Below are positions 14,517 through 21,744 of a stretch of 23,918 nt of DNA, piece by piece (within the stretch, counting starts at the first letter, position 1; every line of letters begins with the position of its first letter). Where the stretch lies: assembly GCA_002368575.1 (NCBI GenBank), contig DFEA01000096.1:6452-30369 (forward strand). Direction: 5' to 3'. Under the pieces are notes generated by a model, which did not search any database, was not told the origin of the DNA, and worked only from the letters and a program-made list of their open reading frames with translations. The translations under genes were made by a program, and so were the position numbers. The stretch is from Lachnospiraceae bacterium UBA3814 (GTDB lineage: Bacteria > Bacillota > Clostridia > Lachnospirales > Lachnospiraceae).

Positions 14517-16538
14517 TTGACTGAATATAACGAAGAGATAACGAAGCTGAAAGGAGTCGGAGAAAAGACAGCCGTTTTGTTCAATAAGATCGGCGTCTTT
14601 TCATTTGAGGACCTTCTTTACTATTTTCCGAAGGATTATATTAAATACGAGGCTGCGGTCACTGCAGCTTCTGACAGGACAGGCAGGCTTATGGCCTTTG
14701 AGGCGGTCGTCCTCGGACGACCGCTCATCAAAAGGACGGGAAGGCTTCAGATAGTCTCCGCAAGGCTTAAATCGGGAGATAATGAGGTAAACGCGGTATG
14801 GTTCAACATGCCCTACCTTGCAAAGAGCCTTAAGGCCGGCACCGCCTGTATCCTTTACGGGCGGATATATAAGAGCGGTGAAAGGCTATGCACCGACCAG
14901 CCCGTGATCTTTACCAGGGAGAAATACGAAGAGATCGAAAATACTCTTCAGCCCGTTTATCACCTTACAAAGGGCTTAAGCAACAATACGGTCAAAAAGG
15001 CAGTAAAGCAGCTTCTTGAAATGCCTCTTCATACCGACCCTGATCATGATTTTCACTCGATGCATTTCCCCGGGTCCTTAAGCGACCTGAAACGGGCAAG
15101 GGAGGGCTTTGTATACGAAGAATTCTTCATGTATGCCCTTAGGCTCCGTTTCCTGAGGGAGAAAAACGACCGGGCGGTCAACTCCTTTAATATCCGTGAG
15201 TGTCCGGAAACCGAAAGGATCATAGAGGGGCTGCCCTACAGCCTTACAGCGGCCCAGAAAAGGGTATGGGATGAAATAAAGGGGGATCTTTCAAGCAGCT
15301 CCTCCATGAACAGGTTAGTGCAGGGAGACGTGGGCTCAGGAAAGACTATAATCGCCTTTCTTGCCGCCTTAATGACTGCGGCAAACGGTTATCAGTGCGC
15401 GATAATGGCACCCACCGAGATCCTTGCCTCACAGCATTTTGAAGCCCTGAGTGCCCTGATAAAAAGGCAGGGCCTTGACATTGAATGCGCCCTTCTTACC
15501 GGCTCCACGAAAGCGGCTCAGAAGAAGCAGCTTTACAGGGGAATAGAGGACGGAAGCATCAGGATAGTCGTAGGGACTCAGGCATTGTTTCAGAAAAAGG
15601 TAAATTACGGTAACCTTGCGCTGGTGATAACCGATGAGCAGCACCGCTTCGGAGTGGCCCAGCGGGAATCGCTGCTTAAGAAGGGTGAGAATGACACGCC
15701 GCATGTCCTTGTAATGAGCGCAACGCCTATTCCGAGGACGCTTGCGATCATCCTTTATGGTGACCTTGATGTGTCGGTGATCGATGAGGTACCGGCAAAG
15801 CGGCTGCCGATAAAAAACTGTGTTGTGGATGAATCCAGTCACGATAAGGCCTTCCGTTTTATGGCAAAGGAGATCACCGCGGGACATCAGTGCTACGTCA
15901 TATGCCCGTTAGTGGAGGAAAGCGAGGGGGCGGAGGACCTTAAGGATGTGATAAACTACACCGAGGTACTTAAGAGCCGTTTCCCGGCTTCGGTCAGTAT
16001 CGCGGCTTTGCACGGGAAAATGAAGCCGGCAGAGAAGGCCCGGGTCATGGAGGGCTTTTACGGGAACGAGATCCAGATACTTGTTTCCACTACAGTAGTT
16101 GAGGTCGGGGTAAACGTGCCCGCCGCGACCGTGATGCTTATTGAGAACGCCGAGCGCTTCGGTCTGGCACAGCTCCATCAGCTCAGAGGGCGCATAGGCA
16201 GGGGAGATTCGCAGAGCTATTGTATCTTTATTAACGGAAACGACAATGAGCAGACCAGGGAAAGGCTTTCGGTGCTCGTAAGCACAAATGACGGGTTTGA
16301 GATCGCCTCAAAGGATCTTAAGCTGAGAGGACCGGGAGATATCTTCGGGATCAGGCAGAGCGGTGAGCTTTCCTTTAAGATCGCAGATATATTTACCGAT
16401 GCCGATATCCTGAAGAGGGCAGCGGAGGATGTGACGAAATTGCTTGAAGAGGATCCCGGATTATGTAAACCGGAGCACGAAATGCTCAGGGAAAAGCTCT
16501 TCAGCCTTTTGGGGGAGCAGGAGTCAACAGTGTTATGA
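14517..16538 (+). CDS. recG: ATP-dependent DNA helicase RecG
   Basis: A 673-residue branch-migration helicase that remodels stalled replication forks and Holliday junctions. An N-terminal wedge region holds LKGVGEKTA (11-19) and DLLYYFPKDY (32-41), followed by an OB fold (about 55-135). The helicase core has Walker A GDVGSGKT (270-277), Walker B DEQHRFG (373-379), SATPIPRTLA (401-410), STTVVEVGVNVP (524-535) and QLRGRIGRG (555-563). The end carries the RecG-typical LKLRGPGDIFG. The start is a TTG 3 bases after the fakA stop. It has no good ribosome site, so translation probably depends on coupling to fakA, but the N-terminal family motif begins only 10 residues later and no better start exists. 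The stop overlaps the cotH ATG (ATGA). Confidence 0.96.
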   Translation: MTEYNEEITKLKGVGEKTAVLFNKIGVFSFEDLLYYFPKDYIKYEAAVTAASDRTGRLMAFEAVVLGRPLIKRTGRLQIVSARLKSGDNEVNAVWFNMPYLAKSLKAGTACILYGRIYKSGERLCTDQPVIFTREKYEEIENTLQPVYHLTKGLSNNTVKKAVKQLLEMPLHTDPDHDFHSMHFPGSLSDLKRAREGFVYEEFFMYALRLRFLREKNDRAVNSFNIRECPETERIIEGLPYSLTAAQKRVWDEIKGDLSSSSSMNRLVQGDVGSGKTIIAFLAALMTAANGYQCAIMAPTEILASQHFEALSALIKRQGLDIECALLTGSTKAAQKKQLYRGIEDGSIRIVVGTQALFQKKVNYGNLALVITDEQHRFGVAQRESLLKKGENDTPHVLVMSATPIPRTLAIILYGDLDVSVIDEVPAKRLPIKNCVVDESSHDKAFRFMAKEITAGHQCYVICPLVEESEGAEDLKDVINYTEVLKSRFPASVSIAALHGKMKPAEKARVMEGFYGNEIQILVSTTVVEVGVNVPAATVMLIENAERFGLAQLHQLRGRIGRGDSQSYCIFINGNDNEQTRERLSVLVSTNDGFEIASKDLKLRGPGDIFGIRQSGELSFKIADIFTDADILKRAAEDVTKLLEEDPGLCKPEHEMLREKLFSLLGEQESTVL

Positions 16539-18784
16539 TACTTTTTTTATTCATTATTATAACCATACTTCAGCTTGCAGCGGGACTTTCAGTTGTTCTT
16601 TGCACTCCGGGAAGAAGGCTTTCGGTAAGCCGCAGTATCCTTAGCTTAATTGCGGTCGGGGCTGTTTACTCAGCCTTCTGGGCGGTGATCGTATTGATCA
16701 GGTTTGGCGGAAGTAAAGACGCCTTTCCCGCTTTTTATCATATGCTTAAAAGCGGAAAAGCATTCTATCAGGATATAGAGTATCTTGTGACCGCTGTTTT
16801 TATCGGGGCGCTTCTTTCGGTTTCCTTCGGCTTTTACCTTAGAAGGCTTGTACATGATGACCAGCCGTGCATAAGCAGGCTTCAGGAGAACCTTATCATT
16901 GTCTGCATTGGTGTTTCCCTCATATACCTGTTTGCAGGCTTTCGGAACGCGGATCGTTCAAAAAATCAGGTAAGGCTTGCCGAGCTTCACGGAGACGGGA
17001 GCCTTAAGGAGGCGGAAAGCGGTATTTTTACCATATCCGATTTTATCAGGCTCAAAAACACGGGGGAAAATGATATAGATCTTAAGGAGCTGTATCTCTC
17101 CGATAAGGAGCGCGGTACGGAGACGCTTTCGTTAGAGGGGAATATCATTCCTTCCGGCGGTGAGCTCGTACTGTATCTGGATTCGGCCTCGCCCTTCAAG
17201 CTCAGCAAGGGCGAAACGGTTTATATAACGGATAAGGACGGAAGGGTCTATGACAGCCTCTTTTACGATCCGGACAGTGAGGTGATCTTTGAGGAACCGG
17301 TATTTTCACATGAGAACGGTTTTTACAGCGACGGCTTTTCCCTTTCTATCACCATGCCGGAGAAGGTCCCGGACGATGCGTATATTGCCTATACTCTGGA
17401 CGGAAGCGCCCCTACGGCGGATTCCATAAGGTACAGCTCTCCTGTTAAGGTATATGACAGGAAGGGCGAGGAGGCTCCCTGTCATGACGCAAAAAGAGTC
17501 GTATATGATTATGCGGACTATGTGCCGGAGCACGGGGACATGGACAGGGCCTTCATCATAAGGGCGGCAGTCTTTGACGGCAGGGGAAACAGGAGCAGGA
17601 CCGTAAACGGAACGTTTTTTATCGGAGATTTTGAATACGAGGACAGAAAGATAATCTCACTTACGGCAGATTATGAAGCGCTTTTTGGTCCGAACGGGAT
17701 CTGCACTACCGGGCCGCTGTACGATGCGTGGTACCTGGGAGGGCAGAACGGAGAGGCTCCCATGCCGAATTTCGAGCAGTCGGGAAGAGCCTTTGAGGCT
17801 GAAGCAAATCTCCAGTATTTTAACAACGGAAGCTGTATAGGAGGACAGGATGTGGGGCTGAGGGTATTCGGAGGCTCCATGAGGGACTTTGCCAAGAAGC
17901 ATTTTTCTGTCTACTCCAGGAATACCTACAGCGGGTCGGACAGCTTTTCAATGGATCTTTTCGATAACGGGAGGCCCGTTCATTCCATCGCCTTAAGAGA
18001 CGGGCTGTCTGATGCGGTGCTTCACGAGCTTTCAAAGGAGAGAGATGTCGCCTCCCAGGAGCATACCAGGGTCATCGTTTTCCTGAACGGGGAATTCTGG
18101 TTTGACACCTTCGCCTGCGAGAAATACAGCCCCGCCTATTTCTATGAACACAAGGGGATCGCGGAAAACAATATAATCATCGTAAAGGAAGGGCTTATCG
18201 ATACCGGAATGGAGGGGGATGAGCTTTTATACCAGCAGATATATCAGTACATCGGAGAGCATGACCTTGGCAATCAGGATTCTTACGAGGAATTCTGTAA
18301 TATCATTGACGTTCAGAGCTATATAGATTATCTCTGCGTAACGGCCTACGGCTGTAATCTCGATCAGGATGAGATCATAAACCGCCAGCTCTACAGGGCC
18401 AGAAAAAGCGTTGATGACGGTGAGAATGACGGAAGATGGCGATGGGCTCTTTATGACATGGATCTGCTGGATACTCTGTTTGACTCAACGGATTATTTCG
18501 GGGTCGACAAAGCCTATGAGATCAATCCCTACACGGAAAGGATAACGGACGAATCCGTAAATATCGAGGAGCAGACCCTGTTCAGGGCCCTTATGCAGAA
18601 TGAGTCCTTCAGGCAGCGCTTTGCGGAAACGATGAAGGATTTTATCGAAACGGATTATTCCATGGAAAATGTGGACAGAGTCCTTGAGGAGTATGGGGGC
18701 GATACCAAGTCCCTGAGGAATTTCTTTAAACACAGGGCTGAATATATGACAGAATTTACCGGACAGGAATTTGGTATGGAATAA
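16535..18784 (+). CDS. Membrane-anchored CotH kinase with lamin-tail and chitobiase-like domains
   Basis: A 749-residue protein. CotH-family enzymes are atypical protein kinases; Bacillus CotH phosphorylates serines of spore coat proteins. Domains: about four membrane segments (1-20, 34-56, 84-101, 119-136), a lamin-tail domain (about 162-245, with FIRLKNTGENDIDLKELYLSD), a chitobiase/Fn3-like domain (about 258-365, with YTLDGSAPT) and the CotH kinase domain (about 370-745). Kinase features: GLRVFGGSMRDFAKKH (441-456) with Lys454/Lys455 in the nucleotide-binding position, FLNGEFW (516-522), and the metal-binding Tyr-Asp-Met-Asp with Asp641 and Asp643. Beyond the membrane part the rest is probably extracellular. 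It overlaps recG by 4 bases (ATGA), so it is translated from the recG mRNA. Its likely partners follow at 18983-21474. Substrate unknown. Confidence 0.9.
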   Translation: MILFLFIIITILQLAAGLSVVLCTPGRRLSVSRSILSLIAVGAVYSAFWAVIVLIRFGGSKDAFPAFYHMLKSGKAFYQDIEYLVTAVFIGALLSVSFGFYLRRLVHDDQPCISRLQENLIIVCIGVSLIYLFAGFRNADRSKNQVRLAELHGDGSLKEAESGIFTISDFIRLKNTGENDIDLKELYLSDKERGTETLSLEGNIIPSGGELVLYLDSASPFKLSKGETVYITDKDGRVYDSLFYDPDSEVIFEEPVFSHENGFYSDGFSLSITMPEKVPDDAYIAYTLDGSAPTADSIRYSSPVKVYDRKGEEAPCHDAKRVVYDYADYVPEHGDMDRAFIIRAAVFDGRGNRSRTVNGTFFIGDFEYEDRKIISLTADYEALFGPNGICTTGPLYDAWYLGGQNGEAPMPNFEQSGRAFEAEANLQYFNNGSCIGGQDVGLRVFGGSMRDFAKKHFSVYSRNTYSGSDSFSMDLFDNGRPVHSIALRDGLSDAVLHELSKERDVASQEHTRVIVFLNGEFWFDTFACEKYSPAYFYEHKGIAENNIIIVKEGLIDTGMEGDELLYQQIYQYIGEHDLGNQDSYEEFCNIIDVQSYIDYLCVTAYGCNLDQDEIINRQLYRARKSVDDGENDGRWRWALYDMDLLDTLFDSTDYFGVDKAYEINPYTERITDESVNIEEQTLFRALMQNESFRQRFAETMKDFIETDYSMENVDRVLEEYGGDTKSLRNFFKHRAEYMTEFTGQEFGME

Positions 18785-18823
18785 ATTGATGACGGGGTAC
18801 AAGCTACATGGCACTTATGATCT

Positions 18824-18924
18824 AATGTCATTAACTTAAGCTGCTATATGTTATGAACGTCTCGACACATAATGGAACCTTCACTGAGTCGTAGTTCACG
18901 TTGTGAGCTTAAGATAATGACATT
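18824..18924. repeat. 101-base inverted repeat with 19-bp arms
   Basis: AATGTCATTAACTTAAGCT (18824-18842) and AGCTTAAGATAATGACATT (18906-18924) are inverted with a single mismatch. The 63-base centre can extend the stem with AACGT/ACGTT and CGAC/GTCG. There is no T tract, so it is not a standard terminator. It lies between cotH and the beta-helix gene and could be a miniature mobile-element relic, an RNA processing site or a regulatory structure. Confidence 0.85.
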
Positions 18925-18982
18925 GCTTATGACCCGGATATCAAACAACAGAAATAGGATTGGTTCGGATAAGGAAAGCATT

Positions 18983-19867
18983 ATGGAAGCAAATGCGGAA
19001 GAAAGAAAGGCAATATTATACAGGATGAAGGGCGTAGCCTTGTTTTTTGTTATCATGCTGGTTCTGGCTGTTGCCGGGGCTTATGCCGCAGGAGGAGCGG
19101 AGGAGGCGCCTGCCGTTATCGGCAGTCCCTCGGGGGCTTATGATATTAATGCATACAGTCCGGTAACCGATAACGACACTCTGGTGTCTGAGGAGGGCGC
19201 GATCCCCGCATCCGAGGAGCTATTGGAGGCGGGACCCTTAGGCGGCGGGACATATCTGTTTTCGGGTGATTATGGCAGGACTGTGGTGATTGATGCGCAT
19301 GATGAGATAGTTCATCTTATCCTGGACGGCGCAAATATCCGTACCTACGACGGTCCGGCGATCCTTGTGCGTTCCGCGGCCAAGGTGATCATTACCGCCA
19401 AAGAGGGCACGGAAAGCTCCCTTGCGGATTGCGCCTACTATTCAGAGCGAAATATCTACGCTGCAATATTTTCCTATGCGGATGTGACCGTCAACGGAAA
19501 AGGGAGGCTCAATATTTCCGGCTTTACAAAGGATGGCGTCCATACGAGAGGGTTTTTCAAGGTCCTTGATACGGATATCCGCCTGAGGGCGAAAAGGACC
19601 GCGGTCAACGCTGACGACGGGATGCTGCTCATGGCCTCCGTCCTTACCGCGGAGGCGGAAAAAACGGGTTTAAAGAGCGGGATCCACAATAAGGTCGCAA
19701 AGGGGAGCATCCATATCCTTGGCGGTGATAATACGATCATAGCGGGAAATACGGGCATCTATTCTGGAAGGGATCTTTACGTGAGCGGCTGCAGTCTCTC
19801 CATCAACGCGGTGGTGTCGAATATCGCCGTCGAAGGACAGCAGTTTATTGAGGACGGCTGCCTATGA
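18983..19867 (+). CDS. Membrane-anchored beta-helix 'carbohydrate-binding' protein (DUF4353-like)
   Basis: A 294-residue protein with a signal anchor or signal peptide at residues 16-37 (KGVALFFVIMLVLAVAGAYAAGG), then a linker, then repeats from about 105 to 285 that match the DUF4353-type 'carbohydrate-binding domain': LILDGANIRTYDGPAI, VIITAKEGTESSLAD, AIFSYADVTVNGKGRLNISG, FTKDGVHTRGFFKVLDTDI and NADDGMLLMASV. This is a short right-handed beta-helix with the DG(I/V)H and ADDG turn motifs; family members often sit with CotH and VTC genes. Sugar binding is annotation lore and not demonstrated here. The start ATG at 18983 has AAGGAA close upstream; the in-frame ATG at 18872 lies inside the palindrome and would hide the signal sequence. 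It overlaps the VTC gene by 4 bases (ATGA). Confidence 0.8.
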   Translation: MEANAEERKAILYRMKGVALFFVIMLVLAVAGAYAAGGAEEAPAVIGSPSGAYDINAYSPVTDNDTLVSEEGAIPASEELLEAGPLGGGTYLFSGDYGRTVVIDAHDEIVHLILDGANIRTYDGPAILVRSAAKVIITAKEGTESSLADCAYYSERNIYAAIFSYADVTVNGKGRLNISGFTKDGVHTRGFFKVLDTDIRLRAKRTAVNADDGMLLMASVLTAEAEKTGLKSGIHNKVAKGSIHILGGDNTIIAGNTGIYSGRDLYVSGCSLSINAVVSNIAVEGQQFIEDGCL

Positions 19868-20562
19868 GTGGAATAGGCTATCGCCATGAATACAAATATG
19901 TGACGGATGATCTGAAGACCGTGCTTTTAAAGGCGAAGGCCGGTGCCTTATTCAGGCCTGATGCTCATGCCCGGAAGGACGGGCTGTACAGTATAAAGAG
20001 TCTGTATTTTGACGATATCAATAACGGGTGTTATTTTGACGCGGCAAACGGCAATGATCCCAGAGCCAAGTTCAGGCTCAGGCTGTATAATGATGATACG
20101 GACATGATAAGGCTTGAGAAAAAGATAAAGCGCAACGGCTTTACTCTGAAGGAGCAGGCCGTACTGAGCAGGGAGGAATGTGAGGACCTGATCCTTGGAA
20201 GGAGCGCAGATGCGGGAAAGACAGGGGACAACATTAAAAGCGGGCTCCTTTCACAGATGGCGGCAGGCGGAATGCGGCCCGTCATCATCATTTCCTATGA
20301 GAGACTGCCGTTTATCTATCCCGGGTCCGATATACGCTTCACCATAGATACAAGGATAAGGTTTTCCACAGATGTAAAAAGCTTCCTTAACCCGGATAAA
20401 AAAGCCATGATGTCCCTGGGCGGTGGGTTTTCGGTGGTGGAGCTCAAATGGGGAAGATATCTTCCGGAGCATATACCGGAATATCTTGCGGTAAATTCAC
20501 TTGCAAGGACAAGGTTTTCGAAATATTATTACTGCAGATCAATGGCATTAAACGGTCATTGA
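19864..20562 (+). CDS. Stand-alone VTC domain protein (polyphosphate polymerase type)
   Basis: A 232-residue cytoplasmic protein consisting of only a VTC domain, the triphosphate-tunnel fold that in yeast Vtc4 makes polyphosphate from ATP. The tunnel residues can be followed: RHEYKY (7-12), KSLYFDD (45-51), FRLRLYN with Arg71/Arg73 (70-76), RLEKKIKRNG (83-92), ISYERLPF (143-150, Arg147), DTRIRFS (162-168, Arg164/Arg166), VVELKWG (192-198, Glu194 and Lys196) and FSKYYYC (218-224, Lys220). This pattern of basic residues plus the glutamate suggests an active enzyme. It lacks the SPX domain and the membrane part of the yeast proteins; DUF4956 may supply the latter. The ATG overlaps the previous stop (ATGA), so it is coupled to the beta-helix gene. 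Confidence 0.88.
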   Translation: MSGIGYRHEYKYVTDDLKTVLLKAKAGALFRPDAHARKDGLYSIKSLYFDDINNGCYFDAANGNDPRAKFRLRLYNDDTDMIRLEKKIKRNGFTLKEQAVLSREECEDLILGRSADAGKTGDNIKSGLLSQMAAGGMRPVIIISYERLPFIYPGSDIRFTIDTRIRFSTDVKSFLNPDKKAMMSLGGGFSVVELKWGRYLPEHIPEYLAVNSLARTRFSKYYYCRSMALNGH

Positions 20563-20572
20563 TATATTCATA

Positions 20573-20747
20573 CTCAAATAACGAAATGGCTTGCCGTTTC
20601 GTTATTGAGTGCGCCGGATTCGGGCCGCTTTAAGCGGCATATTTCTTTACCGAATCCGTGCGCATCACTTTATACGGTTAACGAAAATCAGCATTGATTT
20701 TCGTTAACCAGTATATTTTGCGATGCTCGCCGGACGGGCCGGTGAGC
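20573..20747 (+). repeat. Array of four consecutive hairpins before the DUF4956 gene
   Basis: Hairpin 1 (20573-20609): CTCAA and TAACGAAA pair with TTTCGTTA and TTGAG, extended by GGC/GCC. Hairpin 2 (20611-20663): GCGC and CGGATTCGG pair with CCGAATCCG and GCGC, enclosing a nested GCCGC/GCGGC hairpin at 20624-20638. Hairpin 3 (20671-20715): GGTTAACGAAAATCA (20676-20690) is perfectly complementary to 20695-20709, extended by TATAC/GTATA across a one-base bulge, 20 bp in all. Hairpin 4 (20725-20747): GCTCGCCGG with CCGGTGAGC. Together they fill most of the 237-base gap; none has a T tract. The array ends 53 bases before the DUF4956 ATG. Confidence 0.9.
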
Positions 20748-20799
20748 CTTGAGGAGCCCGGCAGCTGACTGCGCTTACGGGTATGATAAGGAGAAAAAC

Positions 20800-21474
20800 A
20801 TGGGAATTAGCGAAATCATCAGAAGAGCACTGTTTGAAGGATATGCGTCCAAGCCGCTGTCGGTATCCAACATCCTGATCTGTATCTGCATCACGGCACT
20901 GATAGGAGCCTATATCTTTGTCCTGTACAGAAGGATAAACGCGGCCGTGTTTTACAACCGCAATTTTAATATCTCCCTGGTGACGATAGCGATCATAACG
21001 GCGGCGATAATCATTACCATTCAGTCCAATATAGTCGTATCCCTCGGCATGGTAGGCGCTCTTTCCATAGTGAGGTTCAGAACGGCTGTGAAGGACCCTC
21101 TGGATCTGGTGTTCCTTTTCTGGTCCATAAGCATCGGGATAATATGCGGCGCCGGCTTTGCGCTGATCGCGATCATTGCCTCTCTTGTGCTTACAGTCGT
21201 CATACTTCTTCTGCTCAGTATCAGACAGGGTAAGAATGTCACCATGATGACGATCCGCGCCGGCAGCTTTGAGGCCGAGAATATCATTATGGATATCATA
21301 AAAAGCAACTGCTCCTATGTTAATGTAAGAGCCCAGAATATGGATAAAAACGGCATGGATATGACGATAGAGGTAAGGATCGGCGAAAAGGAAAGGCTCG
21401 TACATGAGCTGATGAAGGAGGACTTCATTGAAGCCGTATCCTTTGCGGATAATTCGGGCGTCGATTTCGTGTAA
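20800..21474 (+). CDS. DUF4956 polytopic membrane protein
   Basis: A 224-residue membrane protein. The family signature GMVGALSIVRFRTAVKDP (83-100) followed by LDLVFLFWSISIGIICGAG (101-119) is clear. Hydrophobic segments lie at about 22-43, 58-76, 80-90, 103-118 and 119-140, then a soluble C-terminal domain (about 145-224) with mixed alpha/beta character, probably cytoplasmic. The function of the family is not established. It commonly accompanies VTC-domain and CotH genes, so a role as membrane partner or exporter for the VTC product is a reasonable guess. The start is the ATG at 20800 with AAGGAG 7 bases before it; an in-frame TTG at 20749 would add 17 unlikely residues and is rejected. Confidence 0.88.
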   Translation: MGISEIIRRALFEGYASKPLSVSNILICICITALIGAYIFVLYRRINAAVFYNRNFNISLVTIAIITAAIIITIQSNIVVSLGMVGALSIVRFRTAVKDPLDLVFLFWSISIGIICGAGFALIAIIASLVLTVVILLLLSIRQGKNVTMMTIRAGSFEAENIIMDIIKSNCSYVNVRAQNMDKNGMDMTIEVRIGEKERLVHELMKEDFIEAVSFADNSGVDFV

Positions 21475-21489
21475 GTATGTATTAAGACA

Positions 21490-21595
21490 GCAGGGCAATC
21501 GCTTTGAGCTTAGTGAAGCTGCTGCCGCAAAGAGAGGGGCTTTCTTATGCCCGACATATCCCACACAGCCTTGAGGCGTTAAGCGATTGCCCCGC
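21490..21595 (+). ncRNA. Candidate multibranched structured element
   Basis: GGGCAATCGCTT (21493-21504) is perfectly complementary to AAGCGATTGCCC (21581-21592); GC/GC extends it past one A-C mismatch to 21490-21595. Three small hairpins fit inside: AGCTT/AAGCT (21507-21520), GGGC/GCCC (21537-21552) and GCC/GGC (21568-21577). This gives a cloverleaf-like fold, but it is not a tRNA. No promoter of its own is visible, so it may be the 3' end of the DUF4956 transcript. A loose T-rich stretch begins about 8 bases later (21601-21619). Confidence 0.45.
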
Positions 21596-21610
21596 AGATA
21601 GTTTTAATGC

Positions 21611-21665
21611 TTGTTTTTTCAGCCGGATATTGCTATACTTAGGCAGGCGTTTGGGGAAACGCCTG
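21611..21665 (+). promoter_or_regulatory. parE promoter and 5'-terminal hairpin
   Basis: TTGTTT (21611-21616), 17 bases, TATACT (21634-21639) with an extended -10 TGC before it. The predicted start, near 21646, coincides with a perfect 9-bp hairpin, CAGGCGTTT and AAACGCCTG around GGGG (21644-21665), followed by TTTATT. The mRNA would begin with this stem, which could stabilise it or act as a weak early terminator. A second hairpin, ACCGGG with CCCGGT (21687-21708), lies before the ribosome site. Confidence 0.6.
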
Positions 21666-21744
21666 TTTATTGCGCTATTGTGAGGCACCGGGAATGAAGG
21701 GACCCGGTTTCCTTAGATCAAAGGATTCTACTGAGGGGGATTTA

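Noticed and set aside
18872..18982. Upstream ATG extending the beta-helix protein by 37 residues
   Set aside because: It starts inside the palindrome, has no ribosome site, and would place a polar stretch before the signal sequence. The ATG at 18983 has AAGGAA at proper distance.
20573..20609. Rho-independent terminator for the VTC gene
   Set aside because: The stem is strong but is followed by TGCGCC, not a T tract. It may still stop 3' exonucleases.
20704..21564. A 286-codon open frame on the minus strand
   Set aside because: It lies opposite the DUF4956 gene, whose plus-strand product carries clear family motifs and a proper ribosome site. The minus-strand product is His/Tyr/Asp-rich, typical of an antisense shadow.
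21670..21744. Upstream start extending ParE by 25 residues
   Set aside because: The extension covers the leader hairpin ACCGGG/CCCGGT, and the ATG at 21745 with GAGGGGGA gives the expected N-terminus.
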